Below, piece after piece: positions 1 through 6,665 of a DNA stretch of 29,285 bases. Within the stretch, counting starts at the first letter, position 1. Each line of letters opens with the position of its first letter. The stretch lies in the NCBI GenBank assembly GCA_035295665.1, contig DATGIQ010000098.1:1-29285 (forward strand), written 5' to 3'. The position numbers were made by a program, and so were the translations under genes. Below the pieces are notes generated by a model. It was not told the origin of the DNA. It saw only the letters and a program-made list of their open reading frames with translations, and searched no databases. This DNA comes from DATGIQ01 sp035295665 (GTDB lineage Bacteria; Planctomycetota; Planctomycetia; Gemmatales; Gemmataceae).

Positions 1-387
1 CTGGCAACCGCGGGCAACTCGAGCTTTACCACGCAGAATGTGGGCATCACCCCGGCAACCGAAACTCCCAAGCCACCCGATGACCCGAACATCGTCAACA
101 TCACCACCTACTGGACGGGTGCCGATGTGTTGGCCGCGGGCATGATGGGCATCGACCTGGGGACCTTGTCGTTCCTGTCGACTAATCCGCTCGGGCCTGC
201 CTCCATGATGCTTGCCTTCACCGGCGCCAGCCAGAAGGTTGAAAGCTTCCCGGCCCTGGTGGCTAACAACACCGGCCAAGTGCCGGGTCCGGGGCCGTCG
301 CTGGTTCCCGAGCCGGGCACGCTGGCACTGCTGGCGTTTGGCTTGCCCGTGCTGGGTGGTCTGTACTATCGCCGTCGCAACGACTAA
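1..387 (+). CDS. PEP-CTERM sorting domain protein, 5' end outside window
   Basis: This is the C-terminal part (128 residues) of an exported surface protein; the reading frame is open from the first base, so the start lies upstream. It ends with the PEP-CTERM signal: a VPEPG motif, a hydrophobic stretch (LALLAFGLPVLGGLYY) and a basic RRR tail before the stop. In this family the signal directs the protein to exosortase, which cleaves it at the outer envelope. The visible part matches the next gene (978-1673) almost residue for residue from the AGNSSFTTQNVG segment to the end, so the two are tandem paralogues. It lacks the extra proline run (PTPPPP) that the downstream copy has before VPEPG. The mature function is unknown. 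The PEP-CTERM assignment is secure. Confidence 0.9.
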   Translation: MATAGNSSFTTQNVGITPATETPKPPDDPNIVNITTYWTGADVLAAGMMGIDLGTLSFLSTNPLGPASMMLAFTGASQKVESFPALVANNTGQVPGPGPSLVPEPGTLALLAFGLPVLGGLYYRRRND

Positions 388-410
388 ACGCGCTCCCGAG
401 CCCTGTGCTC

Positions 411-447
411 AAAAAAGAGGCCGGCCAAAAGCCGGCTTCTTTTTTTT
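411..447 (+). terminator. Rho-independent terminator after first PEP-CTERM gene
   Basis: A 12-bp stem (414-425 with 431-442, one G-T pair) closes a 5-base loop (CAAAA) and runs into an unbroken T tract to 447. An A run on the left side means it could also act for the minus strand. It lies 24 bases after the stop codon. Confidence 0.9.
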
Positions 448-813
448 GTCGCCGCACAATAATTGCACACTGCGTGTATGCGAATGTTAACGCTTCCTGT
501 AAGCCCGTGTTAATTTTTTGCTGCCGCGTGCAGCCCTCCCCGCTCACGATTTCTCCCGTCCCATCGCATCAAGATTCTCATAAGTGTTTGTTTCAACATA
601 TCTTAATCTCACTGCCCACAAGACCCGGTTCCTGCGCGGATGGGCCGGCATGAGCTTTGCAATGTCAACCGCGAACAAGGCCGGCGACCCTTGGGCAGGC
701 TTCGCTTGCACCCTATGTACGTCCTGGCCTGATGCAGAATGATATTCGACGGGAGAATAGGCAATCGACAAGAATAAGGTGCCCACGAAGAAAGAAAGGA
801 GGGATCGTAGCTG

Positions 814-906
814 CGGTTAATCGTGAGAAGCACTTCTTGGTTCGTTTCGCTCAAACGCTCTGGAGAGCGCTGAGCAGCGAAGATTCCTGATTCGGTCGAT
901 TAACCG
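814..906 (+). promoter_or_regulatory. Possible structured leader before second PEP-CTERM gene
   Basis: Within the 530-base gap 448-977, a perfect 10-bp inverted repeat (CGGTTAATCG at 814-823, CGATTAACCG at 897-906) encloses an inner hairpin (CGCTCT 856-861 with AGAGCG 864-869). It ends 71 bases before the start codon at 978. If it is in the transcript it would form a closed stem around a hairpin. I see no convincing promoter, known riboswitch or gene in the rest of the gap (448-813). Confidence 0.3.
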
Positions 907-977
907 GAGCCGGATCAGAGGGAAGCTTCCGTGGGATTCGTTCACATGGGTACCTTATGAAAAAGGAGCTATCAATA

Positions 978-1673
978 ATGGAGCGGCATCGAAAAACAAT
1001 TGGGAAGACGTTGTTGACCATGGTGGGGCTGGTCCTCGCCGGAGTCCTGCTCATGATGAGCCCTGGGCAGGCGCGCGCGGACATCGTCCTCACGGTGGTC
1101 AACTCGGGGACGCCGAGTGGCAGCAACTTCCTCTACACTTATGACGTGATGCTCACGCCCGGCTCGGCACTTCACCCCGCCGGCGGCGGCGTCAATTCGG
1201 GTGTGTCCCCTTCCAACAGTTTCTTCACTCTGTACGACGTGCCCGGCTTGGTGTCGGGCTCGATCACCTATGGCGGCGCCTTGGCCGCCGCGGGGAACTC
1301 CAGCTTTACCACGCAGAATGTTGGCATCACCCCGGTAACCGAAACCCCTCGGCCACCGGATAGCTCGAGCATCGTCAACATCACCACCTACTGGACGGGC
1401 CCGGACGTGTTGGCCGCGGGCATGATGGCCATCGACCTGGGAACCTTGTCGTTCCTGTCGACCAACCCGCTGGGGCCGACATCCATGATGCTCGCCTTCA
1501 CCGGCGCCAGCCAGAAGATCGAGAACTTCCCGACCCTGGTGGCCAACAACACCGGCCAGGTCGCAGGCCCTGGACCGACTCCTCCGCCGCCCACGGTTCC
1601 GGAGCCGGGCACCTTGGCACTGCTGGCCATCGGATTGCCTCTGGTCGGCCTGTACTATCGGCGCCGCAGCTAA
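978..1673 (+). CDS. PEP-CTERM sorting domain protein
   Basis: This exported surface protein of 231 residues is the intact paralogue of the gene at 1-387. I place the start at ATG 978 because AAGGAG (963-968) sits 9 bases before it; an in-frame ATG at 957 has no such site. A signal peptide covers about residues 1-34 (basic MERHRKTIGK, hydrophobic VGLVLAGVLL, cleavage after QARA). The middle is rich in Gly, Ser, Thr and Asn, as expected for a beta-rich surface protein. The end has a proline linker (GPTPPPPTVPEPG), a hydrophobic segment and a basic YYRRRS tail. In this family exosortase recognises the PEP motif and releases or anchors the protein outside the cell. The role of the mature part is unknown. 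A terminator follows 35 bases after the stop, so the gene is probably transcribed alone. Confidence 0.92.
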   Translation: MERHRKTIGKTLLTMVGLVLAGVLLMMSPGQARADIVLTVVNSGTPSGSNFLYTYDVMLTPGSALHPAGGGVNSGVSPSNSFFTLYDVPGLVSGSITYGGALAAAGNSSFTTQNVGITPVTETPRPPDSSSIVNITTYWTGPDVLAAGMMAIDLGTLSFLSTNPLGPTSMMLAFTGASQKIENFPTLVANNTGQVAGPGPTPPPPTVPEPGTLALLAIGLPLVGLYYRRRS

Positions 1674-1708
1674 GAACCTACCGAGGACCTTTCTCGGACG
1701 CCTGTTCA

Positions 1709-1741
1709 GGGGAGACCGGCTCAGCCGGTCTCCCCGCTTTT
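1709..1741 (+). terminator. Rho-independent terminator after second PEP-CTERM gene
   Basis: A perfect 12-bp GC-rich stem (GGGGAGACCGGC 1709-1720 with 1724-1735) with a 3-base loop is followed by GC and four T. It lies 35 bases after the stop codon at 1673. Confidence 0.85.
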
Positions 1742-1868
1742 GCGCGCGGCGGCAGGGGGCAACGCCCGATCTGTTTAGCGGCAGTTCGGAGAACCGCGCG
1801 AGGCCCACCACTGCGCGGTTGTCCGAGCCGCCGCCAAATGACGCTGGTTCGATTCATGCGCATCACCC

Positions 1869-1930
1869 AAAAACACACAGCCACCGGAAGCGTCTACGAG
1901 GAACCTCGCCATTGCTTCCGGTGGCTGTGT
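1869..1930 (-). terminator. Terminator of the HAF-repeat gene, with nested hairpin
   Basis: Perfect 17-bp arms (1875-1891 and 1914-1930) flank a 22-base loop that holds its own small hairpin (CGAGG-AA-CCTCG on the plus strand). Read on the minus strand the stem is followed after one base by five T (1869-1873). It starts 20 bases after the stop of the minus-strand gene. The nested loop is unusual for a simple terminator. Confidence 0.85.
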
Positions 1931-1950
1931 CGATCGGGCCGAACGTTGGT

Positions 1951-2982
1951 TTATGAATTCAAATTGAGTACAAAGGCGTGCGTAAAACCGGCCGATGTAA
2001 TGCCTGTCCCAACGATCTGCCCGTTATTATTGATGCTGTTGGCTCGGGTGAGCGCGGTCCAACCGGAATTGGCGGGAAGCTGACTGTTCAAATCGGTCAT
2101 GGTGCCACCGCTGTAGAGGAACGCGTGCCAGACTCCTGAAGCGGTTTGTGCCGTGCCGACCACCTGGCCCTGCTTGTTAATGCCGTAGGCGTAGCTGCCC
2201 CAGCCGCCGAGGGTGCCCAGATCATTCATCACGCCGCCACTGTACAGGAAAGCGTGAATCTGGTAGGTCGAGGTCATCGCCTCTCCGACGACCTGGCCGG
2301 CATTGTTGATGGCATAGGCTTCGCTGACAAAGCCGCCGAGCGTGCCCAGGTCCGTCATCACTCCGCCGCTGTAGATGAAAGCGTGCTGTTGGTAAAGCGG
2401 GGTCAGCGATGCACCCACGACTACGCCGGCGTCGTTGACCGCATCTGCCCAGCTGCTGGGGCCACCCAGCGTGCCCAGGTCCGTCATCACCCCGCCGCGG
2501 TCCAGGAAGGCGTGATTCTGGCCGCTTGCCGTAGCCGAATAGCCAACCACGTCGCCAGCGTTGTTGATGGCGTGAGCTTGACTCGTTGTGCCCCCCAGCG
2601 TGCCCAGGTCCGTCATCACCCCGTTGCTGAACAAGAAGGCGTGGGCATCTCCGTTCGAGGTAGTTGAGTCGCCCACGATCTGGCCCGCGTTGTTGACACC
2701 GAGAGCTTCACTGAAGCTGCCACCGAGTGTGCCCAGGTCGATCATCCGGCCATCGCTGCCGCAGCAATAGGCGTGTTCGCTGGTGAACATGTCGCAATAT
2801 GCGGCGCCGACCGCCAACCCTGAACCGTTGATGGCAAATCCATCACCGTTGTAACCTCCCAGTGTCCCCAAATCGATGAGCGAGCCGGGCGAACAACGCT
2901 CCTCAAGAGATTCCACGCCGAGCCGCCGCGTCGAACGCTTTTCCGAGGTGGGCCGAGACCGATCGCACGGAACGTGCCACAT
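1951..2982 (-). CDS. HAF-repeat extracellular protein
   Basis: A 343-residue protein made almost wholly of HAF-type repeats. Each unit carries DLGTLGG, then an A-x-x-INNAGQVVG element and a HAF(L/I)YSGGVM element. Six units have LGTLGG; a seventh is degenerate (MTDLNSQLP, then INNNGQIVG and THAFVLN) and closes the protein. Units 2 to 6 are spaced exactly 43 residues apart. Such repeats occur in predicted extracellular proteins and may form a beta-propeller-like fold; no enzymatic role is established. I choose ATG 2982 because AAGGAG lies 8 bases upstream; a GTG at 3045 in frame lacks a site. There is no classical signal peptide. Instead the N-terminus has a basic stretch and VESLEERCSPGS, which resembles the E-x-LE-x-R-x-x-P motif I recall from N-termini of many planctomycete surface proteins. 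That link is from memory, not from a search. Confidence 0.85.
   Translation of the reverse strand: MWHVPCDRSRPTSEKRSTRRLGVESLEERCSPGSLIDLGTLGGYNGDGFAINGSGLAVGAAYCDMFTSEHAYCCGSDGRMIDLGTLGGSFSEALGVNNAGQIVGDSTTSNGDAHAFLFSNGVMTDLGTLGGTTSQAHAINNAGDVVGYSATASGQNHAFLDRGGVMTDLGTLGGPSSWADAVNDAGVVVGASLTPLYQQHAFIYSGGVMTDLGTLGGFVSEAYAINNAGQVVGEAMTSTYQIHAFLYSGGVMNDLGTLGGWGSYAYGINKQGQVVGTAQTASGVWHAFLYSGGTMTDLNSQLPANSGWTALTRANSINNNGQIVGTGITSAGFTHAFVLNLNS
2213..2870. repeat. Tandem coding repeats, 129-bp period
   Basis: The DNA for the LGTLGG segment recurs on the plus strand as GTGCCCAG at 2213, 2342, 2471, 2600 and 2729, each 129 bases apart. A diverged unit (GTCCCCAA from 2864) follows at 135 bases because of a two-codon insertion. 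Flanking bases such as GGTCCGTCATCAC are also shared between units, so this is tandem duplication at DNA level within the HAF gene. Confidence 0.9.
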
Positions 2983-3185
2983 TGCTTCGCTCCTTAGAGT
3001 TGGGTTGTTCCAAGCTTGGGGGTTGGCTTGTCTCTTCGCCTTCACTTACCGGCGAAAATCAAAACTGTGACAGAGCCAGCGAGTTTTTTTCCTGACGTGG
3101 AACGACACGGAATCAACCGGCGAATCGACTTACTGTACACGCGACCACATTGCTCGATTCTTGCGGCAGGAGCTAGAGGGGCTGC

Positions 3186-3399
3186 GTGGGAGTTGAAGAG
3201 GCCGCGGTGCTGCTCGGCGTGACCACCAAGACGCTGCGCAACTCAGACGGTTTCTCACGTCCACTTCCACCGCTGCGGATTGGCTGGCCAGCGGCGGGAG
3301 ACGAGGGCACTCATCTTTGGCATGGACTGGTCGAAGACTGCGGTCGGGCCCATCAAAAAGAGAACATCCCCTATCCCCGCGCAGCGCAGAAGGAGCTAA
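3186..3399 (+). pseudogene. Remnants of an HTH protein and possibly a sensor kinase
   Basis: From GTG 3186, with GAGGGG just upstream, the reading frame gives GVEEAAVLLGVTTKTLRNSD, which looks like the first helix-turn-helix of a MerR or excisionase type DNA-binding protein. The similarity stops after about 20 residues and the frame then reads as low-quality sequence. In another frame, from ATG 3322 to the stop at 3397-3399, the peptide begins MDWSKTAVGPI. This recalls the DWS-x-TPLGP motif found before PAS domains in many hybrid histidine kinases, but the match is only about ten residues. I read the stretch as decayed gene fragments. The HTH part is fairly convincing and the kinase part is tentative. 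Confidence 0.45.
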
Positions 3400-3409
3400 C
3401 CGCGGGAAG

Positions 3410-3796
3410 GTATTACACGTCCTGGTCGTGGATGACAACACCGATGCGGTGTTACTGGACCTTGGTCTTCCGGGCATGGATGGCTACGAAGTGGCGCGGC
3501 GGCTGCGTGAGGCGGGCAGCCAGGCACCGATCCCGTGGGCGCTGACGGACTATGGATACGAAGAGTACCGTCGCCGTTCGCATGCGGCAGGCTTTGGCCG
3601 ACACCTGCTCAAGCCGGCAGATTCCGAAGTGCTCGAAATGGTCCTGGCTCAGGATGGATGGCGGCTGGAGCCTGACCCGCTGCCTGTCCCGGACGGTTCG
3701 GTTCCCTCGGCTGCTCAGAAAGACACCGCAGGGGTGAGCCACCGGTTTGTCAGGCTTTCCCCTCGCGAATCAACGAATTCCCGCTTGTTCCAGTAA
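3410..3796 (+). pseudogene. Response regulator receiver domain with internal deletion
   Basis: The frame encodes VLHVLVVDDNTDA, the first strand and acidic pair of a CheY-like receiver. It passes directly into VLLDLGLPGMDGYEVARRLR, which holds the phospho-acceptor Asp. Then follow ALTDYG (conserved Thr) and AGFGRHLLKP (conserved Lys). In normal receivers about 40 residues (helix 1, strand 2, helix 2 and the start of strand 3) separate the first two blocks; here they are missing without loss of frame. The key Asp, Thr and Lys remain but the fold cannot be normal. The end after ADSEVLEMVLA is a non-conserved tail. It is probably the relic of a hybrid kinase or stand-alone regulator. No output domain is visible. 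Confidence 0.75.
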
Positions 3797-3964
3797 CTGG
3801 CAGTGGCCTTGGATGTTTCTGTGGCAGCCTTAAACGTGCCGCTGGCCGTTGGCGGTCCGCTGCTTCTTGCCTCCGCGCTGGAAGTGACGCCGCGGCAGGC
3901 CCTGCGCCACCTCCGCTAAGACGCGCGTCTCGGCTTCGTTAGACGAATTTTGAGCGTCTCATTA

Positions 3965-3995
3965 CAAAAAACGCTGCCTTCTGGAGAAGCCAGAA
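3965..3995 (-). terminator. Weak terminator-like hairpin, minus strand
   Basis: A 6-bp stem (TTCTGG 3979-3984 with CCAGAA 3990-3995) is followed on the minus strand, after 7 bases, by six T (3966-3971). It lies 75 bases beyond the stop of the 4070-4444 gene. The gap to the T run makes it a weak candidate. The rest of 3797-4069 holds no gene I can support. Confidence 0.3.
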
Positions 3996-4069
3996 CGAAA
4001 GACCCTGCGGTGCATCTGCCGCAACCCATCTGGAGAGGACATCGTTTGCCATAAGGAGTTTCAGGCCGC

Positions 4070-4444
4070 TTAGGGCGCGTGGCATTCACTGGCTCTAGCG
4101 GATTGCCGACTCGGTATGCGCCGGACGGTGTGGAGCAAGCGGATCAGCGGTCCAACGCCGCCCGCCTTCTCCGCAAGCAACACCAGCGTGGCTACGTCCT
4201 TGAGAGAAACTCCGCTCTCTCGGTCCGGCGGGACTTGTTGGCTTTCATCTTGGTGACTGCAAGGGTGCTGCCTCGTTAGGTCACGAATGGCCTGATAGAT
4301 GACTCCTGGAGTTACGTGGATGCCCTGGCGTTCGAGCCGGTCCCAAATGCGCTCCGGGTTCCTCAGGGCCCCTTCACAGATACCTCGGAGCTTCTCCCGC
4401 GGGTAGCGCTCGACATGGGTCGGGTCTAGAATCATGGAATTCAT
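4070..4444 (-). CDS. Hypothetical small protein, HTH-like N-terminus
   Basis: I do not recognise this 124-residue protein. The start at ATG 4444 is chosen because GGAGGG lies 6 bases upstream; the frame extends further but without such a site. The N-terminal half contains NPERIWDRLERQGIHVTP, then GVIYQAIRDL, with the spacing of a helix-turn-helix or winged-helix unit. The C-terminal half has VSLKDVATLVLLAEKAGGVG, then PLIRLLHTV, an amphipathic helix pattern. The two halves are joined by a polar linker rich in Gln, Asp and Ser. There is no signal peptide or membrane segment, so it is probably cytoplasmic and may bind DNA. The small lipoprotein gene at 4511-4714 lies just upstream on the same strand (66 bases), so the two may be co-transcribed. 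The function is unknown. Confidence 0.6.
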   Translation of the reverse strand: MNSMILDPTHVERYPREKLRGICEGALRNPERIWDRLERQGIHVTPGVIYQAIRDLTRQHPCSHQDESQQVPPDRESGVSLKDVATLVLLAEKAGGVGPLIRLLHTVRRIPSRQSARASECHAP

Positions 4445-4510
4445 TGCCTTCCCTCCGTATTCGATTCGGGCGAGGTGCGGTATCATCTCCAAATGACCAC
4501 GGACGAACCG

Positions 4511-4714
4511 CTAGCGCGCAGGCACGGGTTGGATCCGCGGGGCGACCTCTGAGCCTGTAGGTAGTTCCAGCAAACCACTGTTCACCGAATCGGGCGGAAC
4601 AACCAGGCTGGGGGAAGAGAGAGGTCGACCCGCCTCCCCACGGAAGCCAATCGCGCAGCCGGCCAGCCCGAGGGCGCCCGGAGCCAGGACGACGGCAAGA
4701 TTGCGAATACTCAT
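4511..4714 (-). CDS. Small predicted lipoprotein
   Basis: A 67-residue protein starts at ATG 4714 with AGGGAG 8 bases upstream. The N-terminus MSIRNLAVVLAPGALGLAGC is a lipoprotein signal: basic start, hydrophobic core and a LAGC lipobox with the lipidated Cys at residue 20. The remaining 47 residues are rich in Pro, Ser, Gly and Val and look disordered. The family is unknown. It is probably anchored to a membrane facing the periplasm. The 4070-4444 gene follows on the same strand. The good ribosome binding site and clear lipobox make it likely to be real despite its size. Confidence 0.6.
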   Translation of the reverse strand: MSIRNLAVVLAPGALGLAGCAIGFRGEAGRPLSSPSLVVPPDSVNSGLLELPTGSEVAPRIQPVPAR

Positions 4715-5121
4715 GAATGATTCTCCCTAAAGCCCGATCTACCGAGGCCGCCACGCAGAGCGGCCCGATTCTTCAATTGGGTATGTGCATGGCGAATGCC
4801 GGCGCACGCGATTGGTCGCCACGAGAAGGAAATTCTTACGATCAGTGGGGCCTATGGGAACGATCGTAGAGCAGAGGGGAGAAAGTGAGGTAGCGTGGAC
4901 TTTGCTGGCCGGAGGAATCCTATTTGCCATCCGGATCCGCAATCGGCCGTTCCTAGTCCTAAAGCCGCGCCAATTGCTAATGGTGGCAGCAGCAATCGAG
5001 GGAAGCCCACAGGCTTTCGAAAAAGACGAGGGAAGCTGCGCTGCCGCCGATCGGACGGACTTGTTAACGTTCTCTCCTTGAAGGCCAAGAAGGCCACAAG
5101 GCCGTGCAGTGATAGTGAACG
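4715..5121. other. Intergenic region, no supported gene
   Basis: About 400 bases between the divergent lipoprotein and DUF58 genes. I found no credible coding frame: the open frames on both strands lack ribosome binding sites and domain-like sequence. The one structure seen is a perfect 6-bp hairpin (GGCCGC 4746-4751 with GCGGCC 4760-4765, 8-base loop). On the minus strand it would lie in the leader of the lipoprotein gene, 31 bases before its start codon. Confidence 0.5.
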
Positions 5122-5162
5122 TTGAAAGACGTGTTTCAAGCAGGTCGCCGGGACTCTAGAAT
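5122..5162 (+). promoter_or_regulatory. Candidate promoter and operator before DUF58 gene
   Basis: A -10 like TAGAAT (5157-5162) is preceded at 17 bases by TTTCAA (5134-5139), a poor -35. The -35 is the right arm of a perfect inverted repeat TTGAAA-N6-TTTCAA (5122-5139), the form of a repressor or activator site. A second TTTCAA copy lies in the leader near 5185. The DUF58 start is at 5215. Sequence alone gives weak support. Confidence 0.35.
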
Positions 5163-5214
5163 TAGAATTCCGGGTACGTTTTTGTTTCAAACTTCTTGTC
5201 TGCGTTGCTGATCC

Positions 5215-6555
5215 ATGAAATGGTTCCTGGGCGCAATCCTTTTGTTGTTGGCCGCACTGCTCCTCCAGTCGGGGCTGTTGGCTTACTCCATGTATGTGCT
5301 GCTGGCCGTCATGGTCGTGAGCCGCCTCTTGGCCCGAAACTGGTTGGGGAAGGTGCGGGCCAGCCGAAGCTGCGACCGGGCCACCGCGGAGATCGGCGAC
5401 TTCCTCGACGTGGCGATCACCATCCACAATTCAGGCTGGTTGCCGGTCCCATGGGTGCTGCTGGAAGACATGCTGCCCCGGCAGGCCCTTTCCCAAAGGC
5501 CGCCGCGGTTGCACGTCAAGGGGAAGCGCTTGCAAATCCGCATGCTCCCCGGCGGCAAGGAAGTGCTGCTCGGCTACGAAATCCGCTGTGATCAACGTGG
5601 TTACTACCAAATTGGCCCTCTGGTGATGGAGAGCGGCGATCTGTTCGGCTTGCACCGGCGGTACCGGGTCGATGCGGAGCCCCACTTCGTGCTGGTGTAC
5701 CCGAAAGTCGTGCCGTTGCTGGGATACGATCTGGCGTCACGGCGGCCGATCGGGGACGTGCGACTCAGCCATCGGCTGTACGAAGATCCGACCCGCATTG
5801 CCGGCGTACGTCCTTACGAAATTGGCGATCCGCTCAACCGTGTCCATTGGCGGGCGACGGCCCGGACCGGCTTGCTCCATAGCAAGGTCTACGAGCCCTC
5901 TTCCTTGGCCGGCGCGACGTTGGTACTCGATTTTCACCAAGACAGTTATCCTCGCCGAGGGGAACCGCATCGCTCCGAGCTGGCCGTCACGGCCGCGGCA
6001 TCGCTTGCCAACGCCGTCTTTCAGCTGGGACAGCAAATCGGCCTGGTGAGCAACGGGCGCGATGCCGCTGATCGGATCCGTCAGGAAGGATGGGAGCACA
6101 ATTTCCGTACCCGCCAGGCCGCCCGGCAGCAAAGCGCCATGGCCGAACGCAGCGAGCGCCTTCAGCCCGTGGTCGTCGAAACGCGCCGCGGCGTGCAGCA
6201 GTTTCAACGGATTCGGGAAGTGCTGGCTCGTCTGGAACTCACCGATGGGTTGACGGCCGCACAATTAATCCTCGAAACGGCGAGCCGGCTTCCTCGGGAC
6301 GCGACGGTCGTGGCTCTGCTGGCCGATGTGCCGGTCGAGGCTGCGCTGGCGTTGGGGGCGTTGCGCCGCCAGGGCTTGGCGATCTCAGCGGTCCTGCTCG
6401 CCCTGGATGACGAGCGGTTCGAGAAGGGCTATGGACGGCTACGTGCAGAAGGTATCATGGACATTCGGCTTCTGCACAATGAGGCGGGGCTGCCAGACCT
6501 GTGCCGGCTGCAAGTCCGGCGCGCAGCCACGTACACGATGCAGGTGGAGCTTTAG
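5215..6555 (+). CDS. DUF58 domain membrane-anchored protein
   Basis: This 446-residue protein belongs to the DUF58 family, whose genes usually travel with MoxR-type ATPases and transglutaminase/DUF4129 proteins; the biochemical role is not settled. Residues about 4-40 form two close hydrophobic segments (FLGAILLLLAALLL and YVLLAVMVVSRLL). Next comes a beta-rich region. The DUF58 signature is GVRPYEIGDPLNRVHWRAT at 197-215, then a basic and acidic stretch with SKVYEP. The remaining C-terminal half resembles a von Willebrand A-like fold (LVLDF, later ATVVALLADVPV). The start at ATG 5215 fits the membrane segment but has no clear Shine-Dalgarno site. The next gene on the strand is the DUF4129-like membrane protein. 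The partner MoxR ATPase is not in this window. Confidence 0.88.
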   Translation: MKWFLGAILLLLAALLLQSGLLAYSMYVLLAVMVVSRLLARNWLGKVRASRSCDRATAEIGDFLDVAITIHNSGWLPVPWVLLEDMLPRQALSQRPPRLHVKGKRLQIRMLPGGKEVLLGYEIRCDQRGYYQIGPLVMESGDLFGLHRRYRVDAEPHFVLVYPKVVPLLGYDLASRRPIGDVRLSHRLYEDPTRIAGVRPYEIGDPLNRVHWRATARTGLLHSKVYEPSSLAGATLVLDFHQDSYPRRGEPHRSELAVTAAASLANAVFQLGQQIGLVSNGRDAADRIRQEGWEHNFRTRQAARQQSAMAERSERLQPVVVETRRGVQQFQRIREVLARLELTDGLTAAQLILETASRLPRDATVVALLADVPVEAALALGALRRQGLAISAVLLALDDERFEKGYGRLRAEGIMDIRLLHNEAGLPDLCRLQVRRAATYTMQVEL

Positions 6556-6560
6556 AACCA

Positions 6561-6616
6561 CGAACCAAAAAGTGTTTGGAACTCACCATTCAAAGTTCCA
6601 GGCACCTTTGGGTTCG
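6561..6616. repeat. Imperfect palindromic element between DUF58 and DUF4129 genes
   Basis: Two 24-base arms (6561-6584 and 6593-6616) are inverted copies with 19 of 24 identities; two of the differences still give G-T pairs, and the loop is ACCATTCA. Nothing follows that would make it a simple terminator. The arms begin with CGAACC and end with GGTTCG. It may be a dispersed REP-like element, an inference that needs a genome search. Confidence 0.55.
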
Positions 6617-6665
6617 AGTTTCTTAGGCTTAGGCCTGTCCGAATGCGAAGGGCCAGCGATGCGCG

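Noticed and set aside
685..720. Sigma-54 like GG...TTGC element before the second PEP-CTERM gene
   Set aside because: The spacing between the GG and GC is not the required 10 bases.
2213..2870. Regularly spaced repeats that might suggest a CRISPR array
   Set aside because: The units are 129 bases long, in frame, and encode a HAF-repeat protein.
4835..4870. TACGATC...GATCGTA inverted repeat
   Set aside because: Arms of 7 bases at an 18-base distance are expected by chance and no promoter lies next to it.
4785..5081. A 98-codon open frame in the gap before the DUF58 gene
   Set aside because: No ribosome binding site, no recognisable sequence and mixed composition; treated as chance.
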